Of a stretch of DNA of 15,233 nt, positions 1 to 5,963 are shown in pieces. Both the position numbers and the translations under genes were made by a program. This DNA is from Legionellaceae bacterium UBA2794 (GTDB lineage: Bacteria; Pseudomonadota; Gammaproteobacteria; Legionellales; Legionellaceae). Where the stretch lies: NCBI GenBank assembly GCA_002352055.1, contig DEHS01000061.1, forward strand, positions 18,153 through 33,385. Direction: 5' to 3'. Position 1 is the first letter of the stretch, and the number at the start of each line of letters is the position of its first letter. Below the pieces are notes generated by a model. It saw only the letters and a program-made list of their open reading frames with translations. It was not told the DNA's origin and did not search any database.

Positions 1-153
1 GAAGGACGTGGATTTATTAATACGTTTATAGTTTTCATATGCATCGTAAATAGTCATAGCACAAAACATCGCAATAAATAACAAAGAGCCTGAAATTATT
101 CTACAGGTTATTTTCTGTTTAATTTGTTGCGTTAATGTAGTGGACCTATTCAT
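1..153 (-). CDS. N-terminal fragment of a membrane-anchored protein, probably a sensor kinase or other signalling protein (runs off window)
   Basis: A minus-strand reading frame starts at ATG 153-151 and stays open to the window edge, giving about 51 residues beginning MNRSTTLTQQIKQK. A short basic, polar N-terminus is followed by one hydrophobic stretch (residues about 19-36, containing SGSLLFIAMFCAM) and then a polar segment. This is the usual opening of a bacterial sensor: cytoplasmic tail, first transmembrane helix, then a periplasmic loop. An AGAAAG-like ribosome site precedes the ATG. The first 8 bases overlap the end of the upstream binding-protein gene (ATGAATAG shares the upstream TAG), so the two are probably translationally coupled. 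A binding protein coupled to a membrane sensor suggests a periplasmic-ligand signalling pair, but the catalytic domain (histidine kinase, GGDEF or other) lies outside the window. Seen: start, hydrophobic segment, overlap. Inferred: sensor function. Confidence 0.6.
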   Translation of the reverse strand, partial: MNRSTTLTQQIKQKITCRIISGSLLFIAMFCAMTIYDAYENYKRINKSTSF

Positions 154-1303
154 TTATCTTTCTATTACAATAAAATTTTTTTTCAGATGGAATAGTAGCA
201 ATCAATACGGCTCCATTCGAAATAAATTTTTCAATAGTAAAATTTTTTGGTCTAAAAGCATTTGGATTTAAACTCAGTCGTTTCAAATAGCACCGTAGGA
301 TTCTTTCTTTCATACTTTCATTGTTTAAAGATAAGCATTTATCTAGTGAGCGAAAAACTGATTTAATTGTTGAAAACACAGCGTATGTAACATTATCAAC
401 AGCTTGTTGTTTATAAACTGATTTATAATTTTGCATAAATAAGTTTAACTCTGGAGAATTTTGCTTAACAGAGCGCGGAATAATATGAAATGTCTGATAG
501 CTTGCAATAGTTCTTACACTCCCTAATTTACTATCTATAGAGGAGCCCCAAGAATCACCACCAATAAATTTCAGGGGCTTCTTAACACGATCTGATAGCT
601 TGGGTATTAAAGTAACCGCATCATCGGTAGTTGTTAACATTAGTATAATCTTATTTTCGTATGATTCTTTAAATAAGCGAGAGTTGGAAGTAACCCCATT
701 ATCATCTTTATCAAGAGGAATAACCTTAATATAATTTTCTGGGCAAGCATTTTTATAAGCAGAAGCAAAATATTGACTTAATGAGTAACAACTTTTACAA
801 CTTTTATCCACTATAATTGTAACCCCTGAATGAGGAAACTCTTTACTAACAAAGTTAGTAAAAGCCTGAGCATATTCTATATTTAGCGGATTTAGGGTAT
901 GAAAATTGGATGGCAACGAGGAGATGCTTTGATCATTTGCATAGGCAGAAAGAACTAAAATATCTTTAAAATAATTTCGAAGAAGTAAAAAAGAATTAGA
1001 ATAATTGGGGCCAATTATCAAACCTGGTTCCCATTTTTTTATTTCTTTAACTTGCTTAGAAAAATGAGGGATATCAGACATTACCCAATATTTTGATTGA
1101 ATTGATAACCCGAGCTGTCGCCCATAGAATTCGGCTGTAGTAATACCCCGCTTGTAAAAGTTAATATAACGTTCGGAAGTATATGGTGGAACATTATTAT
1201 TCTTTAAGATAATAGCAATCTTAAGAATGGTATCATCACTAGCAAAACTTGATGAAATTAACGATTGACTAAGAAAAAAGCAGAGATAAAAAAAATTTTT
1301 CAT
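146..1303 (-). CDS. Periplasmic type 1 substrate-binding protein (ABC/sensor-associated, LivJ-like fold)
   Basis: About 385 residues from ATG 1303. The frame extends to a TTG at 1342, but the ATG is preferred because it opens directly into a signal peptide (MKNFFYLCFFLSQSLISSSFA, predicted cleavage before SDD). The mature part has the pattern of type 1 periplasmic binding proteins: an opening beta strand (ILKIAIILKNN), the segment GLIIGPNYSNS (the usual 'GP.S' loop before the 'supplanted by choice of ligand' helix), then VLSAYANDQ and FHTLNP, matching the 'is..at...l' and 'fr..p' blocks of the family. A CKSC pair in the second lobe could form a disulfide. The ligand cannot be read from sequence; amino acids or other small molecules are typical. 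The stop codon overlaps the start of the downstream membrane protein, and no ABC permease is visible here. A receptor role, delivering ligand state to a sensor rather than to a transporter, is therefore plausible. That is an inference. Confidence 0.75.
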   Translation of the reverse strand: MKNFFYLCFFLSQSLISSSFASDDTILKIAIILKNNNVPPYTSERYINFYKRGITTAEFYGRQLGLSIQSKYWVMSDIPHFSKQVKEIKKWEPGLIIGPNYSNSFLLLRNYFKDILVLSAYANDQSISSLPSNFHTLNPLNIEYAQAFTNFVSKEFPHSGVTIIVDKSCKSCYSLSQYFASAYKNACPENYIKVIPLDKDDNGVTSNSRLFKESYENKIILMLTTTDDAVTLIPKLSDRVKKPLKFIGGDSWGSSIDSKLGSVRTIASYQTFHIIPRSVKQNSPELNLFMQNYKSVYKQQAVDNVTYAVFSTIKSVFRSLDKCLSLNNESMKERILRCYLKRLSLNPNAFRPKNFTIEKFISNGAVLIATIPSEKKFYCNRKINE

Positions 1304-1355
1304 TAAGTGCCTACAGGCTAAAGCGGAATCTGTCCGTAACAAAGCAACTAAATTC

Positions 1356-1384
1356 TATGCAATTATCCTCATAACGTTTATAAT
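1356..1384 (+). promoter_or_regulatory. Candidate promoter for the GST gene (-10 TATAAT)
   Basis: A perfect TATAAT at 1379-1384 on the plus strand lies about 52 bp before ATG 1437. The -35 at the right distance (1356-1361, TATGCA) is poor, so the call rests mainly on the -10. The element is interleaved with the stronger divergent promoter, so the two are unlikely to be occupied at the same time. Confidence 0.35.
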
Positions 1385-1389
1385 GTCAA
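1362..1389 (-). promoter_or_regulatory. Sigma70-type promoter for the binding protein/sensor operon
   Basis: On the minus strand, TTGACA (1389-1384) and GATAAT (1367-1362) are separated by 16 bp. The -35 matches the consensus exactly and the -10 matches 5 of 6. Transcription would begin near 1355, leaving a leader of about 50 nt before ATG 1303. It overlaps the -10 proposed for the divergent GST gene. Confidence 0.6.
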
Positions 1390-1436
1390 GAAATTTAACA
1401 TAGAGATATGTTTCTATTCGGAGATAAGGTAATAAA

Positions 1437-2123
1437 ATGCATTTAACATTATATAGTTTTCGTATATGTCCTTTTGTGGAGCGCACCAATATATTGATAA
1501 ATGAAAACGATATCCTATGTGAACGAGTTTATGTTGATATTCGTAATAAACCAGATTGGTTTTTGAAGTTATCTCCTCTCGGCAAAGTTCCGCTGTTGAA
1601 AGTTGACGATACTATAATCTTTGAATCCTCTGTAATTAATGAATTTTTAGACGAAATCTCACCGAAAAAACTATATCCTTTGGATCCTATAAAACGTGCA
1701 TATAATAAATCTTGGATTGAATGGAGTAGTGCATTAGTTTTTGATGCTTACAACATGACTCTGACTGCTAATAACTTATCCTTTGAACAGCAACGCTCTG
1801 GAGTTGATAAGAAGCTCGCTATTTTAGAGAATGAAATAGACGCACAACCTTTTTTCAATGGAAATGATTTTAGCATGATTGACATTGCGTACGCCCCATT
1901 ATTTAAAAGATTTGACAGACTCTCTCAACAGTTTGATCTTCACCTTCTAGAAAATTTTCCTAAATTAAAGAAATGGGCGGAGAACATTTTAATGAGAGAT
2001 AGTGTTGTTAAAGGTTTTCATGAAAATTTTGATGAGGAATTTTATTTACTATTGAAACTTAAAAATAGCTGCTTAGTGAATAAAACTGAAAATATAACCA
2101 GTTCTCTTAACAATTCCCTTTAA
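1437..2123 (+). CDS. Glutathione S-transferase family protein, Cys-type (omega-like)
   Basis: 228 residues. The N-terminal thioredoxin-fold domain (about 1-75) has CPFVERT with Cys11 in the active-site position used by omega-, beta- and lambda-type enzymes. It also has the cis-proline segment GKVPLL (Pro52) and the glutathione-contact motif ESSVI (Glu63-Ser64). The all-helical C-terminal domain carries FSMIDIAYAP, the N-capping/hydrophobic-staple motif of the family. Cys-type members usually act as thiol transferases, glutathionyl reductases or dehaloperoxidase-like enzymes, or as SspA-like regulators. The last 25 residues are a polar tail beyond the usual fold. The start is supported by AAGG about 8 nt upstream. 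It is convergent with the cyclodipeptide synthase cassette and separated from it by a pseudogene, so membership in that pathway is only a possibility. Family assignment is secure; the substrate is unknown. Confidence 0.85.
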   Translation: MHLTLYSFRICPFVERTNILINENDILCERVYVDIRNKPDWFLKLSPLGKVPLLKVDDTIIFESSVINEFLDEISPKKLYPLDPIKRAYNKSWIEWSSALVFDAYNMTLTANNLSFEQQRSGVDKKLAILENEIDAQPFFNGNDFSMIDIAYAPLFKRFDRLSQQFDLHLLENFPKLKKWAENILMRDSVVKGFHENFDEEFYLLLKLKNSCLVNKTENITSSLNNSL

Positions 2124-2138
2124 TTTAATGGTAACTGT

Positions 2139-2385
2139 ATGTCATGTTATAATTTAGAACAAGAAATGATAGACTTCTTACATTTTACTCGCACTGCATT
2201 AGCATCCATTAAAATTGGTAGAGAAATTTTGAAAGATGTTTTTCCTCTATAGATTTATATGCTTGTAATAATACTGTCAATCAAATCAAATATAAACACA
2301 TTTTTCTGTATTCCTTAATGAATCAGATTATAAACTTTCATTAATCATTGGGAGCAGTTAATGCGAAAAATTGAAAAGAAAGAAA
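2139..2385 (+). pseudogene. Frameshifted remnant of a second DHp (HisKA-like) gene, paralogue of the gene at 6924-7232
   Basis: From ATG 2139 a 37-codon frame reads MIDFLHFTRTALASIKIG and then REILKDVFPL before TAG 2250. It aligns closely with the intact protein at 6924-7232 (ELIHFIRTPLASIKIG, then SEILKDILPIL). After the stop, a second frame gives LYACNNTVNQ and FLYSLMNQII, matching LNVYKNSSQQ and KLYSVIDNIL of the intact copy. A third frame gives INHWEQLMRKIEKKE (from 2340), matching ANRISEYMKKIENHG. The whole length of the paralogue is therefore present with two frame changes, a short deletion in the middle and a Pro-to-Ala change in the H-box. The phosphoacceptor His is still encoded. The first 37 codons could still be translated, but a functional two-helix domain is not possible. 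It sits just after the GST gene on the same strand. Confidence 0.75.
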
Positions 2386-2410
2386 GTTATATATTTTTGA
2401 AGAATGTTGA

Positions 2411-3079
2411 TTATTTAAAGTTTATAGATAACCATTTAACTTTTGAACTAAGTTGAGCTACGAACATATAATGTGTGGTTTCCATCGCCTTAGTCATTGG
2501 TTTTGGATAAATGACATAATCATAATTTAAAGTTGCCCATAAAGGCATTATAATTGCGCATTCTTCTTTAAGATATTGTAAACATGAGCTTCTAAGAGTA
2601 TCTATACTCTTGTCTACAAAACACTCTCTTTTTGAGGTTCTTTCAATAAATGAATCAATCGTAAAATCGATGCTATATTTATAATTATGATCATTGGTAT
2701 AAGCAAAATCTATAGCATCTTGACATTGTAAGTAATTCTCGTCTGCAAGCCATTGATCCCAGTGTATAATTTCAAAAGGGATATCAAGAGAATTGATTAT
2801 AGACAAATTTCGTTCCAGCCAATCTTGTCCATTTTTTAAAGCTATCGCGTATGCTGACTCATGACCATTTATGTGACTATAATTATGACGTTGAAGAGAA
2901 TCAGCCAGAGCAATAGTACAGAAACCAAATTTTTCTTTGTTTATCGCATTAACAGCAGCAAGCAAATATTTTTCTTCATGATAGGCCTGGCCTACACTAA
3001 TAAGTAAAATAATTTTTTTTGATTCAGGAGTAGATACAGAGTAATTTTTTAATTTATAACGAAACTGTGCTTTTTTCAT
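2411..3079 (-). CDS. tRNA-dependent cyclodipeptide synthase, XYP subfamily
   Basis: 222 residues from ATG 3079. Cyclodipeptide synthases use two aminoacyl-tRNAs to make a cyclo-dipeptide (2,5-diketopiperazine) by a ping-pong mechanism through an aminoacyl-enzyme on a serine. Seen: the first signature IILLISVGQAYHEEK, whose Ser28 matches the catalytic Ser37 of AlbC; LADSLQRHN; WLERN; and IIHWDQWL. Also seen is the second signature YLKEECA, with Tyr169 and Glu173 matching AlbC Tyr178 and Glu182; the usual Pro of this signature is Ala. IYPKP follows, with Tyr191-Pro192 at the Y202-P203 positions that define the XYP subfamily. The residue at the 'X' position is Gln31. Length is normal for the family. 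The frame extends 9 codons further to an ATG at 3106 inside the oxygenase gene, but ATG 3079 has GGAG 5 nt upstream and lies 1 bp after the oxygenase stop. Product identity cannot be read from this sequence by eye. Confidence 0.9.
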   Translation of the reverse strand: MKKAQFRYKLKNYSVSTPESKKIILLISVGQAYHEEKYLLAAVNAINKEKFGFCTIALADSLQRHNYSHINGHESAYAIALKNGQDWLERNLSIINSLDIPFEIIHWDQWLADENYLQCQDAIDFAYTNDHNYKYSIDFTIDSFIERTSKRECFVDKSIDTLRSSCLQYLKEECAIIMPLWATLNYDYVIYPKPMTKAMETTHYMFVAQLSSKVKWLSINFK

Positions 3080-3080
3080 A

Positions 3081-3899
3081 TTAGCTCCAGTAGCGTAAAG
3101 GTTCATTATTACCGGAAAATGCTATAAAACAACTTAAAGTGATTCGCTTTTCAAGCTTAGAGTATTTTACAGCATGAATTTTTCTGGAGTTTAGTATCAA
3201 CAATTCTCCGGCGCTTGGCTTATACGTAGTATCGGGAGGAGGTAAATCATACCGACTTATTCCATAATGTCGTTGTCCCTTCAATTTTTCATAATGTTCA
3301 TCGGTAGGCTCCAAATTCCAAAAATCCACTTCTCCACCTGACGAAGGCATTTTTAAATAGAGATTTGCAGATAATTGGGATTCTAAAACAAGCTCATGAT
3401 TCAAAAAATTTCGTTCTATTTTATCTATATGTGGATCTAAACTAATATTAGGATTAAGGATTCTACATATTCCAGCAAAACATTTTTGAGACTCAAGCTC
3501 AAGAAGACTGGCACCTTTAGGCCAAGCATTATTAAGCAATAAATGAAACTTTTCCATGGGATCATTTCCTTGGGGAAAAAAATTTCTAATTATTATATTA
3601 TTTTTTTCAACGTTAGAGTGGTAAAGTTCTTTTTGTGCAGCCGAGCTTACTTCAGAATATGCATGTCCTATCCTTTCAAATTCTTTAGCATGATACAGAG
3701 ACCCTTTATTTGTAGATCCCAGAATATTTTCGCAAACCCTAGACAACAATGTAACATCGTAAAAGTCCTTTAGTACTAAAGCGTTGACATGACCTTTAGC
3801 CAAATCAATAATCGCTTTATGAGACAGTTCACCCCCATTAATCTCAATGATATTTGCCATATTTGTATTCAAAATAACCGGACAGGAATTATATTTCAC
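3081..3899 (-). CDS. 2-oxoglutarate/Fe(II)-dependent oxygenase, prolyl-4-hydroxylase-like; probable cyclodipeptide tailoring enzyme
   Basis: 272 residues from GTG 3899. The alternative start is ATG 3860, which would remove 13 residues; neither has a convincing ribosome site, so the start is uncertain. The C-terminal half carries the double-stranded beta-helix iron site: HID (His157, Asp159), then GGEVDFWN, then AGELLILNS leading to the distal His242 in RKIHAV, with Arg252 (KRIT) ten residues on as the 2-oxoglutarate carboxylate ligand. Such enzymes hydroxylate, desaturate or epoxidise a substrate with O2 and 2-oxoglutarate. The N-terminal 140 residues (FERIGHAYSEV, RNFFPQG) resemble the substrate-shaping part of unassigned bacterial members. 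The gene is 1 bp upstream of the cyclodipeptide synthase on the same strand, so oxidation of the diketopiperazine is the natural inference. Family is secure; substrate is inferred from context only. Confidence 0.85.
   Translation of the reverse strand: MKYNSCPVILNTNMANIIEINGGELSHKAIIDLAKGHVNALVLKDFYDVTLLSRVCENILGSTNKGSLYHAKEFERIGHAYSEVSSAAQKELYHSNVEKNNIIIRNFFPQGNDPMEKFHLLLNNAWPKGASLLELESQKCFAGICRILNPNISLDPHIDKIERNFLNHELVLESQLSANLYLKMPSSGGEVDFWNLEPTDEHYEKLKGQRHYGISRYDLPPPDTTYKPSAGELLILNSRKIHAVKYSKLEKRITLSCFIAFSGNNEPLRYWS
3085..3088 (-). promoter_or_regulatory. Ribosome binding site deciding the start of the cyclodipeptide synthase
   Basis: GGAG on the minus strand (3088-3085), 5 nt from ATG 3079, lies within the last codons of the upstream oxygenase gene. 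The TAATATG junction (stop TAA 3083-3081, one base, ATG 3079) points to stop/restart coupling of the two genes. The alternative ATG at 3106 has no comparable site. Confidence 0.65.
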
Positions 3900-3941
3900 A
3901 GGTTCTATTTTTAAAAGTAAAATAAGCCATCTTGGCGGACA

Positions 3942-3971
3942 TTTTTACACATGTGGTTGCAATTAGTACAA
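3942..3971 (-). promoter_or_regulatory. Weak candidate promoter for the oxygenase-synthase operon
   Basis: On the minus strand, TTGTAC (3971-3966) and TAAAAA (3947-3942) are 18 bp apart. Both hexamers are imperfect. The 8-bp palindrome CACATGTG (3948-3955) falls in the spacer and could be an operator half. No better minus-strand promoter is visible in 3900-4086. Confidence 0.3.
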
Positions 3972-3972
3972 T

Positions 3973-4001
3973 TTGATTGACTAAATTTAAAAAGTTATAA
4001 T
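3973..4001 (+). promoter_or_regulatory. Sigma70-type promoter for the MFS exporter gene
   Basis: TTGATT (3973-3978) and a perfect TATAAT (3996-4001) are separated by 17 bp on the plus strand. Transcription would start near 4008 with a leader of roughly 80 nt before GTG 4087. The leader shows no obvious strong hairpin. Confidence 0.6.
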
Positions 4002-4086
4002 GTGCCACTAATGCCTTTAGGAAAAAAAAGCTATTAATGATGCAAAGAGCAAACTTATAAATGTAAAATTATATTCAAGGATTTCC

Positions 4087-5505
4087 GTGTCAAAATTTAG
4101 TATAGATCAAAAATGGTGGGTGTTAATTGGTGTTGGTATTGCAAGTTTTATGGGATGTTTAGATTTTACCGTTGTAAATACAGCGTTGCCAGCAATTCAA
4201 GCAACGTTCAAATGTAGTGTTAGTCAACTCCAATGGGTCATTAATGTCTTTATTATTGCTTTATCTACCTTTATGGTTATTTCAGGGAGATTAGCAGATT
4301 TATACGGTCGAAAAAAAATACTTCTTACTGGTATCTCTTTGTTTGCACTCTCATCTTTAGGGGCAGGATTATCAATAGACTTTGAACAACTTTTAATATT
4401 TCGATTCTTACAAGGACTATCTTGTGCAATTCTTTATACAACTTCAGGTGCTATAGTATCTAATGCCTTTCCCGAAGACCAACGTGGCAAAGCTATTGGT
4501 TTATTATTTGGTATCAATGGTCTTGGTTTGGCAGCGGGGCCTGTAATTGGTGCTTTTATAGTTGGTTTATTTCACTGGAAATGGATATTTCTTATCAATG
4601 TACCGTTAGCTATAATTGGTATTTTAATTACAGCGTTAAATGTCAAAGAGTCTAAAGAAAAAAATCAAAGTTTAAGTTTGGACTGGTTCGGGTTGATAGG
4701 ATTGTTAATAGCGCTTCCATGTTTAATTTTAGGGCTAAATATTGGTCCTCATGAAGGATGGACTTCCCCACTGACTCTCTCATTATTAGCTTTATCTTTT
4801 TTACTTTTTATTGCTTTTTATTTTATAGAAAAAAATGTTTCAAATCCAATAATACAATTTAGTTTTTTTGTTAACCGTATGTTTATTAGTAGTATTGTGG
4901 CAACCTTTACATTAGCTATATTTTACTGCTTGGCATTTTTTTTAATGCCGATGTATTTACATACCGTTCTAAACAAGAACAATTTAGTCATAGGATTGAT
5001 GTTGTTACCAACTACTGCAATGGTAGCTATAATGTCTCCAATCGCAGGAAAATTAGTAGATAGATTTGGACCAAGAGTTATTATACTCTTTGGATTTTTA
5101 CTTTTTTTAGTTTCTTCCTTGATTCAGTCTCAATTTGGCATTTCAAGTAGTCTCACACAAATTTTAATAGCTTTTTTAATAATGGGAATTGGTTGGGCAT
5201 TTATATTAGGACCATCCACTGTCGCGTCACTCTCATCCGTCCCTGAAAATATAGGAGCTGTTGCAATGGGATCAGCATGGACAATGCATAATATTGGTGG
5301 TGCAATAGGGTTAAGTGTCGGGGTATCAATCTTTTATCATTTTTCAATAAATTATACACTTGCTTCAAGTATTTCTATCATAAATAAAACTATTGGTTAC
5401 AGCAGAGACATGTTCATTCGAGGTTATAGCTCATCGATGTGGTTCCTTTTTGTTTGCTCATTACTTGCATTCATAGTTTGCTTTTTTGGTATGAGGAAAG
5501 AATAA
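4087..5505 (+). CDS. MFS drug:H+ antiporter, DHA2 (EmrB/QacA-type, 14 TM) family; probable cyclodipeptide exporter
   Basis: 472 residues from GTG 4087, supported by AAGGA 5 nt upstream. Almost the whole protein is hydrophobic helices, and its length fits a 14-helix transporter. Diagnostic DHA2 motifs are in place: LDFTVVNTALPAIQ in helix 1 (motif D1, about residues 25-38); GRLADLYGRKK in the loop between helices 2 and 3 (motif A, about 67-77); and GPVIGAF (about 151-157, motif C of antiporters) followed by WKWIFLINVP, the classic block after helix 5. These proteins expel drugs or small metabolites using the proton gradient. The gene is divergent from the oxygenase/synthase pair across a 187-bp gap, so export of, or self-protection against, the modified diketopiperazine is the likely role. 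A general multidrug pump is the alternative. It is followed by a terminator-like hairpin. Confidence 0.88.
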   Translation: MSKFSIDQKWWVLIGVGIASFMGCLDFTVVNTALPAIQATFKCSVSQLQWVINVFIIALSTFMVISGRLADLYGRKKILLTGISLFALSSLGAGLSIDFEQLLIFRFLQGLSCAILYTTSGAIVSNAFPEDQRGKAIGLLFGINGLGLAAGPVIGAFIVGLFHWKWIFLINVPLAIIGILITALNVKESKEKNQSLSLDWFGLIGLLIALPCLILGLNIGPHEGWTSPLTLSLLALSFLLFIAFYFIEKNVSNPIIQFSFFVNRMFISSIVATFTLAIFYCLAFFLMPMYLHTVLNKNNLVIGLMLLPTTAMVAIMSPIAGKLVDRFGPRVIILFGFLLFLVSSLIQSQFGISSSLTQILIAFLIMGIGWAFILGPSTVASLSSVPENIGAVAMGSAWTMHNIGGAIGLSVGVSIFYHFSINYTLASSISIINKTIGYSRDMFIRGYSSSMWFLFVCSLLAFIVCFFGMRKE

Positions 5506-5535
5506 TTAGTGGATTAGTACTATAAATCCACTAAT
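5505..5535 (+). terminator. Hairpin after the MFS gene, probable terminator
   Basis: A perfect 11-bp inverted repeat (ATTAGTGGATT at 5505-5515, AATCCACTAAT at 5525-5535) with a 9-nt loop begins on the last base of the stop codon. Only a weak T run follows (TTAAT), so termination may be inefficient, or the hairpin may mainly protect the 3' end of the mRNA. Confidence 0.55.
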
Positions 5536-5565
5536 TTAATATGCATTTAAGGTCACAGGGGGTTG

Positions 5566-5781
5566 TTGAAAATCCCTACTTTCGGCTAAAAAATGTTCAT
5601 CGATGCCAATACCAGGGACATGGTGTGATCATCAGTTCCCTTGCTTGCTCCTGATAATGGCTATGATACCAACGCTCAATGGTAGTCTTTTCCTTTTAAA
5701 CTGTTGGCCAAGGTCTTTTTGAGAAATATCTCGGGTATGGTCATGAAATACAGCAGCTTGTAAACGCTGAAAGTAATAAAA
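5566..5781 (-). mobile_element. Decayed ISL3-family transposase fragment
   Basis: Minus-strand frames give three consecutive blocks of an ISL3-type transposase. The first is LQAAVFHDHTRDISQKDLGQ, covering the helix-turn-helix region. After a frameshift near 5690 comes TTIERWYHSHYQEQ with ARELMITPCP. After a second shift near 5610 comes GIDEHFLAES, the first catalytic Asp block (usually 'lGIDEHFf..k.GYAT'). The zinc-binding N-terminus and everything after the first catalytic block are missing. No terminal inverted repeats or target duplication were found. It is an old, non-functional relic on the right side of the cyclodipeptide cassette. Confidence 0.7.
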
Positions 5782-5963
5782 TCAATTTTAAGTGTGAGCG
5801 AATGCATGATCAATTGGTAAAGATTATCTGTAGTATCTAACGGATAGATTTTATTATTTTCTACGATACCAATTTAAACTCTTTTCTCATCATTTAAATA
5901 TTGCAATAAATACACGCTCACAACTCCATAAAAATATTTTATTCGATTAAAACCGAAATAAAT
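5782..5963. other. Non-coding gap between the IS relic and the response regulator gene
   Basis: AT-rich sequence with stops in all frames. I see no promoter, RNA gene or clear terminator for the leftward response regulator gene. Confidence 0.4.

Noticed and set aside
1304..1342. TTG 1342 as start of the binding protein
   Set aside because: It would place 13 polar residues in front of an otherwise perfect signal peptide.
3080..3106. Upstream ATG 3106 as start of the cyclodipeptide synthase
   Set aside because: It would overlap the oxygenase gene by 26 bp and has no good ribosome site, whereas ATG 3079 has GGAG at 5 nt. It does give residue numbers equal to AlbC for Ser37, Tyr178 and Glu182, but that is probably coincidence.
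3543..3773. 76-codon plus-strand frame
   Set aside because: It lies wholly antisense to the 2OG oxygenase gene, has no ribosome site and no recognisable domain; a shadow.
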